Positions 1 to 8,893 of a DNA stretch of 64,000 bases are shown piece by piece. The notes under the pieces were generated by a model, which saw nothing but the letters and a program-made list of their open reading frames with translations, ran no database searches and had not been told where the DNA came from. Positions within the stretch are counted from its first letter, which is position 1, and every line of letters starts with the position of its first letter. Location of the stretch: NCBI RefSeq assembly GCF_009904055.1, contig NZ_WYDP01000008.1:1-64000 (forward strand), in the 5' to 3' direction. Origin of the DNA: Rubellimicrobium sp. CFH 75288. GTDB lineage: Bacteria > Pseudomonadota > Alphaproteobacteria > Rhodobacterales > Rhodobacteraceae. The position numbers and the translations under genes are program-made.

Positions 1-630
<630 letters not shown>

Positions 631-633
631 GGG

Positions 634-1482
634 CTACTTCTCCGTCTCGGTCAGGCCCTTCACGAACAGGCGCTGCATGAACAGGATCACGAGGACCGGG
701 GGCAGGGCGGCCATCACCACGGTGGCCATGACGAGGTGCCACAGCGGCTCCTGCTCGCCGCCGCGGGCCATGCGCTGGATGCCCATGACGATGGTGAAGT
801 AGTCCGGGTCGGTCGTGATGAGGAGCGGCCAGAGATACTGGTTCCAGCCGTAGATGAACATGATGACGAAGAGCGCCGCGATGTTGGTGACCGACAGGGG
901 CACGAGGATGTCGCGGAAGAACTTCATCGGGCCCGCGCCGTCCACCCGTGCGGCCTCCATCAGCTCCTCGGGGACGGTCATGAAGAACTGGCGGAACAGG
1001 AAGGTCGCGGTGGCCGAGGCGATCAGCGGGATCGACAGGCCCGCGAAGCTGTTGAGCATGCCGAGATCGGCCACGACCTGGAAGGTGGGGACGATGCGCA
1101 CCTCGACCGGCAGCATCAGGGTCAGGAAGATGATCCAGAAGAAGAACAGCCGGAAGGGGAAGCGGAAATAGACGATGGCGAAGGCCGAGAGCAGCGAGAT
1201 CGCGATCTTGCCCAGCGCGATCGTCATGGCCATGACGAAGCTGTTCCAGAGCATCCCGCCGATGGGCGGCGTGCCCGCGCGCGAGCGCCCCTCGACGATG
1301 ACGGTGCGGTAGTTCTCCCAGCCCTCGGCGCCGGGCAGCAGCGGCATCACGCCGCGCACGAAGGTGCCCGCCGGATGGGTGGAGGCGACAATGGCGACAT
1401 AGACCGGAAAGGCGACCAGCGCAACGCCCAGGATCAGGATGGCATGGGCGAGGATGTCGGCCCAGCGGCTGTTCTCGACCAT
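634..1482 (-). CDS. ugpE: Glycerol-3-phosphate ABC permease UgpE
   Basis: Inner-membrane permease subunit of 282 residues, of the MalG/UgpE type. It has an N-terminal membrane segment, several further hydrophobic helices, and the EAA loop (EELMEAARVDGAG) that docks the ATPase. It ends FVKGLTETEK, typical of this family. Its ATG overlaps the ugpA stop by one base (TGATG), which suggests translational coupling. The open frame continues upstream, but that extension lies inside ugpA and is not credible. Confidence 0.95.
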   Translation of the reverse strand: MVENSRWADILAHAILILGVALVAFPVYVAIVASTHPAGTFVRGVMPLLPGAEGWENYRTVIVEGRSRAGTPPIGGMLWNSFVMAMTIALGKIAISLLSAFAIVYFRFPFRLFFFWIIFLTLMLPVEVRIVPTFQVVADLGMLNSFAGLSIPLIASATATFLFRQFFMTVPEELMEAARVDGAGPMKFFRDILVPLSVTNIAALFVIMFIYGWNQYLWPLLITTDPDYFTIVMGIQRMARGGEQEPLWHLVMATVVMAALPPVLVILFMQRLFVKGLTETEK

Positions 1483-2366
1483 CAGTAGTTCACCCGCCGC
1501 TCGATGTAGCGGAACTGGATCACCGTGAGCACGATCACGATGGCCATGAGGATGACCGACTGCGCGGCCGAGGAGCCGAGGTTCAGGTTCACGAAGCCGT
1601 CGCGATAGACCTTGTAGACGAGGATCGTGGTCGCCTGGGACGGGCCGCCCTCGGTGGTGGCGTGGATGACGCCGAAGGTATCGAACATCGCATAGACCAC
1701 GTTCACCACGAGCAGAAAGAACGTCACGGGCGACAGCAGGGGAAAGACGATCGTCCAGAACCGCTTGAACCGACCCGCGCCGTCGATGGCCGCCGCCTCG
1801 ATCAGCGACTGGGGCACGGATTGCAGACCGGCGAGAAAGAACAGGAAGTTGTAGCTGATCTGCTTCCAGGCCGCCGCCACGATCACGAGGATCATCGCAT
1901 CGGTGCCCGAGGCGCGGTGGTTCCAGTCGTAGCCCAGCCCCCGCAGGACGTAGGGAAGGATGCCGATGGAGGGGTTGAAGATGAACCACCACAGCACCCC
2001 CGCGATGGCCGGGGCCACCGCATAGGGCCAGACGAGCAGCGTCGTGTAGGTGTCGCGCGACCGGATCATGCGGTTGACCATCACCGCGAACAGCAGCGCG
2101 AGCGACATGGACAGCGCCGTGGTCCCGAGGCTGAACCAGAACGTGACCACGAGCGCGTTGTGGTAGAGCGGATCGGCCAGCAGGCGGGCGAAGTTGTCGA
2201 GGCCCACGAACTGGGTGCTGAGGCCGAACACGTCCTGGCGGAGCACCGACTGCCAGAGCGCCTGACTGGCCGGCCAGATGAAGAAGACCAGCGTGATCGC
2301 CACCTGCGGCGCGAGCAGGGCGAGGGGAAGCCAGAGGCCGGGAAAGGTGGTCCGCTTGGTCTGCAT
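1482..2366 (-). CDS. ugpA: Glycerol-3-phosphate ABC permease UgpA
   Basis: Inner-membrane permease subunit of 294 residues, of the MalF/UgpA type. It begins [20 protein letters not shown] with a first membrane helix. The coupling loop reads [17 protein letters not shown] near residues 190-206. It would form the heterodimeric channel with UgpE. It sits 52 bases downstream of ugpB, with a strong hairpin between the two, and overlaps ugpE by one base. The usual family length is about 295, so the gene looks complete. Confidence 0.95.
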   Translation of the reverse strand: MQTKRTTFPGLWLPLALLAPQVAITLVFFIWPASQALWQSVLRQDVFGLSTQFVGLDNFARLLADPLYHNALVVTFWFSLGTTALSMSLALLFAVMVNRMIRSRDTYTTLLVWPYAVAPAIAGVLWWFIFNPSIGILPYVLRGLGYDWNHRASGTDAMILVIVAAAWKQISYNFLFFLAGLQSVPQSLIEAAAIDGAGRFKRFWTIVFPLLSPVTFFLLVVNVVYAMFDTFGVIHATTEGGPSQATTILVYKVYRDGFVNLNLGSSAAQSVILMAIVIVLTVIQFRYIERRVNY

Positions 2367-2385
2367 GGGAGGTGGGGAGGCAGGA

Positions 2386-2411
2386 TGCCCCCGGCCGGGC
2401 GGCCGGGGGCA
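2386..2411 (-). terminator. Intercistronic hairpin between ugpB and ugpA
   Basis: A perfect 11-bp inverted repeat (TGCCCCCGGCC / GGCCGGGGGCA) encloses a four-base loop. It lies in the 52-base gap between the binding-protein gene and the permease gene. There is no U-run. It could protect the ugpB transcript from 3' decay, or partly terminate it so that binding protein exceeds permease. Both roles are known for binding-protein-dependent operons; which applies here is inference. Confidence 0.6.
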
Positions 2412-2418
2412 GAGCCGG

Positions 2419-3738
2419 TCAGTTCATCGCCGATTCGAAGTCGCGCAGCAGGACGTTGCCGCGGCTCACCGCATCGTCGGCGGCCTGCTGGCCGGACTTG
2501 GTGCCCGCCATCACGGCCTCCATCTCCTCGGAGATGATGTCGCGGATCTGCACGAAGTTGCCGAAGCGCAGGCCGCGCGAGTTTTCCGTCGGCGGGTTCA
2601 GGGTCATCTGGCGGATGGAAATGTCGGAGCCCGGATTCTCCTCGTAGAAGCCCGCCTCGCGCGTCAGGTCATAGGCGGCCTGCGTGATGGGCAGGTAGCC
2701 CGTCTCCTGGTGCCAGCGGGCCTGGACCTCGGGCTCGGAGAGGTATTCGAAGAAGCGCGCCACGGCGGCGTATTCCTCGTCCTCGTGGCCCTGGAACACC
2801 CAGAGGGTCGCGCCGCCGATGATCGAGTTCTGGGGCGCACCCTCGACGTCGTCGTAGTAGGGCAGGAAGGCGAAGCCCACCTCGAAGTCCGAGTTCGCGA
2901 GCACGCCCGCCCGGCTGGCCGAGGAGGCGAACACCATCGCGCATTCGCCGGCATAGAAGGCGGGCAGGGCATCGGGGCCCGAGCCGGGCCCGCCCCAGCG
3001 GAAGGCGCCTGCATCGGCCCAGCGCTTGAGGTTGTCCCAGTGGCGCGCGACGAGGTCGTTGTTGAACACGAGTTCGGTGTCGAAGCCCTCGAAACCGTTG
3101 GCGCGGGTGCCGAGCGGAATGTTGTGCCAGGCCGAGAAGTTCTCGAGATGGACCCAGCTCGGCCAGGAGGTGGTGAAGCCGCAGGGCGCGGCGCCCGATT
3201 CGAGGATCTGGAGCGAGGCCGCTTCCATCTCGTCCCAGGTCTCGGGCGGGGAATCGGGGTCGAGGCCCGCGGCCTCGAAGATGTCGCGGTTGATGTAGAG
3301 GATGGGGGTCGAGGAGTTGAAGGGGAAGGAGAGCATGTTGCCCTCCGGGTCGGTGTAGTAGCTGACCACCGCCGGCAGGTAGGCTTCCGGGTCGAAGGTC
3401 GCGCCGTGATCGGCCATCAGCTGGTAGATCGGGTAGATCGCGCCCCGGGCCGCCATCATGGTGCCCGTGCCGACCTCGAACACCTGGACGATGTGCGGCT
3501 GCTGGCCGGCGCGGAAGGCAGCCATCGCGCCGGTCATGGTCTCGGTGTAGTCGCCGCGATAGCTGGGCCGGACCGTGACCTCGTCCTGGCTGTCGTTGAA
3601 CGCCTGCGCGACGGCCTCGAGCTTCTCGCCCAGTTCGCCGCCCATGGCATGCCACCAGTCGATCGTGACCTCCGCCCGGACCGCGGCGGGCGCGGCAAGG
3701 CAAAGGATCACGGTCGGGATCAGGCCCCTGCGGTGCAT
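2419..3738 (-). CDS. ugpB: Periplasmic glycerol-3-phosphate-binding protein UgpB
   Basis: Solute-binding protein of 439 residues that delivers sn-glycerol-3-phosphate or glycerophosphodiesters to UgpAE. It starts [13 protein letters not shown] with a Sec signal peptide probably cleaved after AVRA. From memory the body follows E. coli UgpB closely: [61 protein letters not shown] and [21 protein letters not shown] reject the upstream in-frame extension because the signal peptide begins at this ATG. A Pho box lies 81-98 bases upstream. Confidence 0.97.
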   Translation of the reverse strand: MHRRGLIPTVILCLAAPAAVRAEVTIDWWHAMGGELGEKLEAVAQAFNDSQDEVTVRPSYRGDYTETMTGAMAAFRAGQQPHIVQVFEVGTGTMMAARGAIYPIYQLMADHGATFDPEAYLPAVVSYYTDPEGNMLSFPFNSSTPILYINRDIFEAAGLDPDSPPETWDEMEAASLQILESGAAPCGFTTSWPSWVHLENFSAWHNIPLGTRANGFEGFDTELVFNNDLVARHWDNLKRWADAGAFRWGGPGSGPDALPAFYAGECAMVFASSASRAGVLANSDFEVGFAFLPYYDDVEGAPQNSIIGGATLWVFQGHEDEEYAAVARFFEYLSEPEVQARWHQETGYLPITQAAYDLTREAGFYEENPGSDISIRQMTLNPPTENSRGLRFGNFVQIRDIISEEMEAVMAGTKSGQQAADDAVSRGNVLLRDFESAMN

Positions 3739-3818
3739 CGTGCATCTCCCTGTGCTGGCGCGGCCCTGCCTGCGGAGGAGACAGGCGCCGCCATCGGGGA
3801 GTGCCTTGCGCGAGGACC

Positions 3819-3836
3819 GTAACAGGAGCGTAACAG
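3819..3836 (-). promoter_or_regulatory. Pho box (PhoB site) upstream of ugpB
   Basis: Read on the minus strand this is CTGTTAC-GCTC-CTGTTAC, an exact 7-bp direct repeat with an 11-bp period. It matches the Pho-box layout CTGTCAT-N4-CTGTCAT with two substitutions per half. It lies about 80 bases upstream of ugpB, a classical PhoB-regulated gene. I saw no third repeat upstream. Confidence 0.75.
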
Positions 3837-3918
3837 GACAGGCTGTCGTGGCGTCAACGTCAGAAGGCAAGAAGGGGCGCCGGAACCGGCACCCCTCCTG
3901 CGGACGCTCCCGTAGGGC

Positions 3919-4278
3919 TCACACCCAGTAGGCGGGTGCGCCGTAATGGCCGTGAAGCCGCTCCTCGTAGGCGCGGTCGCGGTACCAGTCGTCGCGACGC
4001 GCCGGCGCGCCGCGAAGCTGCTCCTCGGTGATGTCCGTGCGATAGCCGCCGAGTCGCGTGTCGTAGCGCAGCTTGTTCCAGGGGATGGGGTAGTACTCCT
4101 CGCCCAGACCCAGGAAGCCGCCGAAGGACATGACGGCATAGCCGATCTTGCCGGACTGCTTGTCGATCACGAGGTGGTCGATGGTGCCGACATGGCGGTC
4201 GTCCAGACCATAGACGGCGGTGCCGTTCACACGGTCGGACGTGATGACGTTGCTGTCGGACTGGCCGTAATCGAACAT
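3919..4278 (-). CDS. PRC-barrel domain protein
   Basis: Small soluble protein of 119 residues with one PRC-barrel-like domain at about residues 10-75 (VNGTAVYGLDDRHVGTIDHL, then SGKIGYAVMSFGGFLGLGE). The C-terminus is polar, Arg- and Tyr-rich (RRDDWYRDRAYEE). The start is set by an excellent AGGAGGG upstream of MFDYGQSDSN. PRC-barrel proteins of this kind are common stress-induced proteins in alphaproteobacteria, and their biochemical role is unknown. The gene is monocistronic and preceded by an EcfG-like promoter. Confidence 0.85.
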   Translation of the reverse strand: MFDYGQSDSNVITSDRVNGTAVYGLDDRHVGTIDHLVIDKQSGKIGYAVMSFGGFLGLGEEYYPIPWNKLRYDTRLGGYRTDITEEQLRGAPARRDDWYRDRAYEERLHGHYGAPAYWV

Positions 4279-4315
4279 GGTCCGCCCTCCTGATTTGCGT
4301 TGCAGACGGGGAGAC

Positions 4316-4340
4316 AACGCCCCCCGATCTGGGGCGTTCC
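4316..4340 (-). promoter_or_regulatory. EcfG-type (general stress) promoter candidate, overlapping a palindrome
   Basis: Read on the minus strand: GGAAC, 16 bases, CGTT. This matches the alphaproteobacterial EcfG consensus GGAAC-N16/17-CGTT. The inferred -10 lies 37 bases before the PRC-barrel start codon. The same bases form a perfect 8-bp inverted repeat (AACGCCCC / GGGGCGTT, 7-base loop), which partly accounts for the match because AAC and GTT are complementary. A hairpin is the alternative reading. Confidence 0.5.
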
Positions 4341-4478
4341 GCCGGACCGGTTCACGCAGGCGGGAGGAAAGGACCCGTGCGGCACGCGGCAGGGCAGTCC
4401 GGGGGGCTTCCGCGACGCGGCAAGGGCCGCCCGGAGCGGGTTGACGTGCCCCCTCGGCGCATCGTAGCTGCGGGGAGG

Positions 4479-4554
4479 GGGCCGTTAGCTCAGTTGGTAG
4501 AGCAACTGACTTTTAATCAGTTGGTCGCTGGTTCGAGTCCAGCACGGCTCACCA
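4479..4554 (+). tRNA. tRNA-Lys (anticodon TTT)
   Basis: Full cloverleaf of 76 bases. The acceptor GGGCCGT pairs with ACGGCTC (one G-T). The D arm is AGCTCAGTTGGTAGAGC, the anticodon loop is CTTTTAA with TTT, and the T arm contains GGTTCGAGTCC. The 3' CCA is encoded. The gene ends exactly where the convergent GH5 gene's stop codon begins. Confidence 0.97.
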
Positions 4555-5451
4555 TCAACCGTCCATCAGTGCGGCCCGCAGGCCGGGTCGCCACTCGTGC
4601 GTGCCGGGGGAGAGCACCCCGAAACCGGCGCGCAGGGCCCAGTGGCACCAGCCCATGCCATGCGCTTCCGCGGCCCGCCGGACCGCCTCGATCCAGCGCC
4701 GCCGGGCCGCGGGCGGGGCGGCTTCCGTGACGCCGAACTCGCCCAGAAGCACCGGCCCGTCGGTCCGGGCGGCCCGGGCGATGGCCGCCTCCAGCGCCGC
4801 GCGCTCCTGCGGAGTGCCCCAGCCGCGACGAGGATGGCGCACCGGCAGCCAGTCGGCCTGCTGATGGGTGAAGGCAAACGGCTCGTAGAAGTGGAAGGTC
4901 AGAGCGATGCGGGGTCCGGGCCGGGGAAGCGCGGCCACCTGCTCGGCGGCGCTGTGATCCGGGCCGCCCAGGACGATCCACCGGTCGGGGTGGGACGGTC
5001 GGAGCACGGCCAGGAGCGAGGCCCAGAGCCGCTGAAGTTCGACGGCGCCGAGCCGCCCGCGCGGCTCGTTGAGAAGCTCGAAGATCAGCCCGTCCGGAGC
5101 CCCCCGGAAGCGGTCGGCGATCTCGGCCCAGATGGCCGCCGCCACAGGGCCGTATCGTTCGGGGTCCTCCATGAGGGCGTCGAAATGGTGCAGGTCCAGG
5201 ATCACGTTCAGTCCCAGCGACAGGACCGCCTCCACGATCTGCTCCACGCGGTTCATCAGCGACGGCCGGACGCGGCCGTCCCAATGGGCCGCAAAGCGCA
5301 CAGGAAGGCGCACCGTGTCGAAACCGGCCTGCGCGATCCAGCGCAGGTCGCCGTCGCTCACGGGGGGACCCCAATCCCCCTCGCAAGGCGCATCGAGCGT
5401 GTTCCCGAGGCTGATGCCGCGGCGCACGGGAAACGGAACGGGGTCCTGCAT
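4555..5451 (-). CDS. Glycoside hydrolase family 5-type beta-glucanase
   Basis: A GH5 (clan A) (beta/alpha)8 hydrolase of about 298 residues, expected to cut beta-1,4- or related beta-glucans. The N-terminal GISLGNTLDAP motif is typical of GH5 cellulases. The acid/base Glu is in LLNEPRG and the nucleophile Glu is in LLGEFGV; HFYEPFAFTH between them fits the substrate-cleft His/Tyr. No signal peptide is visible, which is odd for a cellulase, so it may act in the cytoplasm or be exported differently. I use the ATG at MQDPVPF; a TTG nine codons upstream (MSARWGLSL) is also open. It is divergent from the partner-switching genes and belongs by theme to the GT2 at 9663. Confidence 0.85.
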   Translation of the reverse strand: MQDPVPFPVRRGISLGNTLDAPCEGDWGPPVSDGDLRWIAQAGFDTVRLPVRFAAHWDGRVRPSLMNRVEQIVEAVLSLGLNVILDLHHFDALMEDPERYGPVAAAIWAEIADRFRGAPDGLIFELLNEPRGRLGAVELQRLWASLLAVLRPSHPDRWIVLGGPDHSAAEQVAALPRPGPRIALTFHFYEPFAFTHQQADWLPVRHPRRGWGTPQERAALEAAIARAARTDGPVLLGEFGVTEAAPPAARRRWIEAVRRAAEAHGMGWCHWALRAGFGVLSPGTHEWRPGLRAALMDG

Positions 5452-5576
5452 CAGGGACAGGCCCCATCGCGCCGACAATGGCTGTTGCCGGAACAGGGTC
5501 TACACCCATAGGGAGAGTGACGCGGCATGGCCGATCCGGTTATGCGGGCTTTGGAGCAAGAGGAGGCGCGACGATC

Positions 5577-6095
5577 GTGGACCAGCCCAATCATCCGGGC
5601 GAGATCGAGCGGCTGATGCGCCTGGCGGAGTCGGGGCTGGACGTTTCGTCGCGCATTCCGGAACTCGACGATCTCTGCCGGGATGCCCGGGACCATTTCG
5701 GCACGCGGATCGCGGCTGTCACGATGCTGACACGCGACCTCCAGATCCTCAAGGCCCGCGCAGGAACGGAGATCGAGGCGGTGCCGCGGCACCTCGCGTT
5801 CTGCAATGTCACGATCCTGTCCGAAAAGGTCATGGTCGTCGCGGACACGCTCGAGGACCCGCGGTTCCGCGATCATCCCATGGTCACGGGAGAGCCGTTC
5901 GTCCGGTTCTATGCCGGCGCCCCGCTCGTCTATTCGCCGGATCTGGTCCTCGGAGCGTTCTGCCTGACAGACGGCAAGCCCCGGACCTTCTCGCTGGGCG
6001 ACAGGGCGGAACTGACCGCCTATGCCGAAGCCGCGGTGTCGATCCTGGTGGAATCGTTGGACCGTCCGGCAGCAGTCGGCGGCCGAGCGCCTTGA
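5577..6095 (+). CDS. GAF-domain sensor protein
   Basis: Protein of 172 residues that is almost entirely one GAF domain: CRDARDHFGTRIAAVTMLTR, then FCNVTILSEKVMVVADTLED and FYAGAPLVYSPDLVLGAFCL. It would bind a small molecule or sense a signal for the downstream phosphatase. The start is a GTG with AGGAGG ten bases upstream; an upstream extension to 5478 has no such site. The stop overlaps the TTG start of the phosphatase gene (TTGA), so the two are probably translationally coupled. In many bacteria GAF and PP2C units are fused; here they are separate frames. Confidence 0.85.
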   Translation: MDQPNHPGEIERLMRLAESGLDVSSRIPELDDLCRDARDHFGTRIAAVTMLTRDLQILKARAGTEIEAVPRHLAFCNVTILSEKVMVVADTLEDPRFRDHPMVTGEPFVRFYAGAPLVYSPDLVLGAFCLTDGKPRTFSLGDRAELTAYAEAAVSILVESLDRPAAVGGRAP

Positions 6096-8095
6096 GCGGC
6101 GACGCCGCCGCATCGGCCGTCGCGCCCAATGCCCGCGACGCCCGCTTCCGCGGAGCCCGCGGCCGGCTGACGCTGCGGATCGTCCTGCTTGCGATCCTGT
6201 CGGCCTTCGGGCTGGGCCTGGCCGGGCTGATGGTGTGGCTGGGGCTGGACCGCTGGAGCGACTATCGCCTCTACAGCCATCAGCTGCGGGTCGAGGAAAC
6301 GCGTTTTGCCCTGCGCGACAGCCTGCTGGCGGCGGAACAGGCGGCGCTGGACCTCGCCGTGCTCGCCTATGGCGGCGAACCGGAGCGCGATCCCGCCGAC
6401 GACCTCGCCCGTGCCGCGGCAAGCCTCGAGGCGACGCTCGGCTCGCTCGCTGCAGCCGATCTGCCGGGCGGGGCCGACATCGCGGTGGCCGTCGCGGAGA
6501 AGATGGCGCGGCTCGGGACGATCAGGGTAGAACTCGCCTCCACCCCGGCCCGCGACGATCGCGAGCTGGCCGAGCGGGCGGCGGATCTGCGGGCGCTGGC
6601 GCTCGATCTGAGGTCGCTGCGGATGCGGATCCTGCGCGCCGTCGGGGTGCCCGACGTGGCGATGGGGGTGGTGCACCTGTTTCGCAACTACGCGCTGCAG
6701 GTCCACGACACGATCCACGCCAACGCGGCCGCCTATCTGTCGATCCTGACCGGCCTGCGGACGCCCTCGGCGGCCGAGCTCACGCTTCTGTCGCGGGAGA
6801 CCACGCGCTCGCGCTTCGCGGCTCCGACCTTCATCGATCTGGTGGATGCCGATCCGATCATGGCCGGCACGACGGCCTCGGACCTCGTGGACTTCATCGA
6901 ATCCGAGTACATCCCCGCCGAGGAGGCCATCCTGCAGGGCATCCGCGCGGGCGCGGTGAGCCCGGACACCGTCGCAGGCTGGATCGCCGCCGTCCGTCAG
7001 GTGGACGAGCTGACGCGCCGGATGCTGGCCGCCACCGACGAGGCGGCACGCCGGCATCTGGGAGAGCGCCTCGCCGCGGAATGGAGGGCGCTGGTGGCGT
7101 CGCTTCTGGTCTCGGGCGGGGTGCTGGTCGCTTACCTGCTGTGCGCGGCGCTGATCGTGCGGCGCGTCGTGGGACCCCTGGGGGAGATGCGGCGGACGAT
7201 GCTGCGTCTGGCCGAGGGCGACCTGCGTCCCGTGGGTGTGCTGCGCACGCCGTTGGCGGACCTGCTGGCGATGAACGACGCGCTGCGCGTGTTCCGCATC
7301 AACGCAGTCCGGCGCGAGCGGCTCCAGCAGGAGCGGCTGGAACTGCATGCCCGGATTGCCGCCGCGGCGCGGGAGATGCGGGCCGATCTCGAAGCAGCGG
7401 CTCTGGTCCAGCTGTCGCAGCTTCCGCCGCCGGGGCATCTCGGCGGCTTCCGGTTCGACACCTACTTCCGCGCCTCCCGTCTGCTGGGCGGCGACACGTT
7501 CGACTTCTTCCGGCTGTCCGACGGCCGGGTGGCCCTGTTTCAGGTGGATGTGGCAGGGCATGGCGCCGCGGCAAGCCTGGTCTCGGTGGCCGCCCATATC
7601 GCGCTGCGCCGTGCCCTCGACGCGCTCGGCCCGGAGGAGGGGCCGGCGCAGGCCATGGAGGACGTGAACCGGGGCTGGCGCGAGGATCTGCCCTATTTCA
7701 CCGCGCTGGCCGCCGTGCTGGACGGCCGCACCGGCGAAGGCTCGCTGGTGCAGGCGGGACATCCCTATCCCGTCCTGCTCGGGTCCGGGGCACCGCCCGC
7801 CCGCCTGGGCGAGGGCGGCGTGCCGGTGGGGGTGGTCCCGGAGCCCGGCTGGCGCGACATCCCCTTCACCCTGCGCGCCGGCGAGCGGCTCCTGGTCTTT
7901 TCGGACGGGATCTACGACGTGCAGGACGACACCGGATCGATCTTCGGCGAGGATCGGTTCATGGATCTGGTCGGACGGCTGAGCGCCCTGCCGTCGGAGG
8001 ATCTGATCGCCGGCATCGAGGCGGCCTTGCGCAACTGGTCCGCGGCTGATGAGATGTTCGACGACATCAGCCTGGTGGTGGTCGAGAGGGTCTGA
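6092..8095 (+). CDS. Membrane-bound SpoIIE/PP2C-type serine phosphatase with sensor and HAMP
   Basis: A 667-residue integral-membrane phosphatase. Membrane helix 1 is near residues 30-50, an extracytoplasmic sensor region spans about 50-330, and helix 2 is near 333-353. A HAMP linker follows, then a short coiled coil, then a PP2C/SpoIIE domain from about 440 to the end. Metal-site motifs are visible: GGDTFDFF, QVDVAGHG, FSDGIYD and FDDISLVV. Family knowledge says it dephosphorylates the Ser of a STAS antagonist, here the next gene. The start is a TTG overlapping the GAF stop. The very long frame upstream of this start is a shadow across the GAF gene. Confidence 0.9.
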   Translation: MSGDAAASAVAPNARDARFRGARGRLTLRIVLLAILSAFGLGLAGLMVWLGLDRWSDYRLYSHQLRVEETRFALRDSLLAAEQAALDLAVLAYGGEPERDPADDLARAAASLEATLGSLAAADLPGGADIAVAVAEKMARLGTIRVELASTPARDDRELAERAADLRALALDLRSLRMRILRAVGVPDVAMGVVHLFRNYALQVHDTIHANAAAYLSILTGLRTPSAAELTLLSRETTRSRFAAPTFIDLVDADPIMAGTTASDLVDFIESEYIPAEEAILQGIRAGAVSPDTVAGWIAAVRQVDELTRRMLAATDEAARRHLGERLAAEWRALVASLLVSGGVLVAYLLCAALIVRRVVGPLGEMRRTMLRLAEGDLRPVGVLRTPLADLLAMNDALRVFRINAVRRERLQQERLELHARIAAAAREMRADLEAAALVQLSQLPPPGHLGGFRFDTYFRASRLLGGDTFDFFRLSDGRVALFQVDVAGHGAAASLVSVAAHIALRRALDALGPEEGPAQAMEDVNRGWREDLPYFTALAAVLDGRTGEGSLVQAGHPYPVLLGSGAPPARLGEGGVPVGVVPEPGWRDIPFTLRAGERLLVFSDGIYDVQDDTGSIFGEDRFMDLVGRLSALPSEDLIAGIEAALRNWSAADEMFDDISLVVVERV

Positions 8096-8100
8096 CCGGG

Positions 8101-8439
8101 ATGCAGACAGAGGAGACGGTGCAGGACGGCGTACTGGTGGTCGGGGTGCGCGTGCCCCGGCTCGAGGCGAGCAATGCGCCGGAGTTCCGCCGCACCCTGA
8201 TCGAGCGGATCGAGGCCGGACACCAGCAGATCGTCATCGATCTGGCACAGGTGCAGTTCATCGACAGCTCGGCGCTGGGCGCCCTGATCGGGGCCGTCAA
8301 GCGCATGGGAGCGCTGGGCACCATCGCCCTGGCCGCCCCCAACGGAACCCTGTCGAGGCTGCTGACGCTGACGCGGATGGACAAGGTCTTTCCCATCACG
8401 GAGACGGTGGAGGACGCCGTGGCCAAGCTTGCCTCCTGA
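8101..8439 (+). CDS. STAS-domain anti-sigma factor antagonist (SpoIIAA/RsbV-like)
   Basis: 112 residues, one STAS domain. The phosphorylatable Ser lies in FIDSSALGALIG near residues 55-66, the canonical DSS site of SpoIIAA/RsbV. It should be phosphorylated by the downstream RsbW-like kinase and dephosphorylated by the upstream phosphatase. It is five bases after the phosphatase stop and is followed directly by the kinase gene. Full length for the family. Confidence 0.92.
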   Translation: MQTEETVQDGVLVVGVRVPRLEASNAPEFRRTLIERIEAGHQQIVIDLAQVQFIDSSALGALIGAVKRMGALGTIALAAPNGTLSRLLTLTRMDKVFPITETVEDAVAKLAS

Positions 8440-8455
8440 TCCGTCGGCAGACGCC

Positions 8456-8887
8456 ATGGCCGGCCAGCGCCTGAGGGTCCGCCGCCACCTCGCCTGCGTG
8501 GCTCCGGCCGCGATGGCCTCGCGCGACTTCGCGCGGCTTCACCTCGACGAGGAGGGAGCCTCGTCGGTCGAGCTGGCCGTGGCCGAGACGCTGACGAACG
8601 CCATCAAGCACGGACAGGTGCGGGGGCGTGACGACACGGACCTGGTCCTGTCGCTCGATGTCGATCCCGAATGGCTGACCGTCGAGATCTTCGATCATGT
8701 CCCCCTGGTCCCGGACGGGCTGCTGCAGGCCGCGGGCGAGCAGGCGCTGGAGATCGATCCGGAAGACTTGGTGAACCTGTCCGAAAGCGGGCGCGGTCTC
8801 GCTCTCATCGTCCTGTCGATGGACGAGGTGTCGCTGCACACGACGCCGGACCGTTTCAGCCTGCGGATGCGCAAGCGCCTCGGCTGA
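8456..8887 (+). CDS. RsbW/SpoIIAB-like anti-sigma factor serine kinase
   Basis: About 143 residues with a single GHKL ATPase domain. The N-box is AVAETLTNAIKHG and the G-box is LSESGRGLALI, so it should bind ATP. It is expected to phosphorylate the STAS protein and to sequester a partner. I use ATG at MAGQRLRVRR; a TTG at 8429 overlapping the STAS stop is an alternative (152 residues). No sigma factor gene lies next to it, so its sequestered partner is unknown. Confidence 0.88.
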   Translation: MAGQRLRVRRHLACVAPAAMASRDFARLHLDEEGASSVELAVAETLTNAIKHGQVRGRDDTDLVLSLDVDPEWLTVEIFDHVPLVPDGLLQAAGEQALEIDPEDLVNLSESGRGLALIVLSMDEVSLHTTPDRFSLRMRKRLG

Positions 8888-8893
8888 GGCCGT

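Noticed and set aside
4530-4554. Duplicated tRNA-Lys 3' end marking an integrated element
   Set aside because: I found no second copy of the T-arm/acceptor segment at the far side of the 4.5-11.9 kb module or elsewhere in the window by eye; a computed search would be decisive.
5069-6091. Long upstream extension of the SpoIIE phosphatase frame across the GAF gene
   Set aside because: The extension is Arg/Ser-rich shadow sequence. The real protein begins at the TTG that overlaps the GAF stop.
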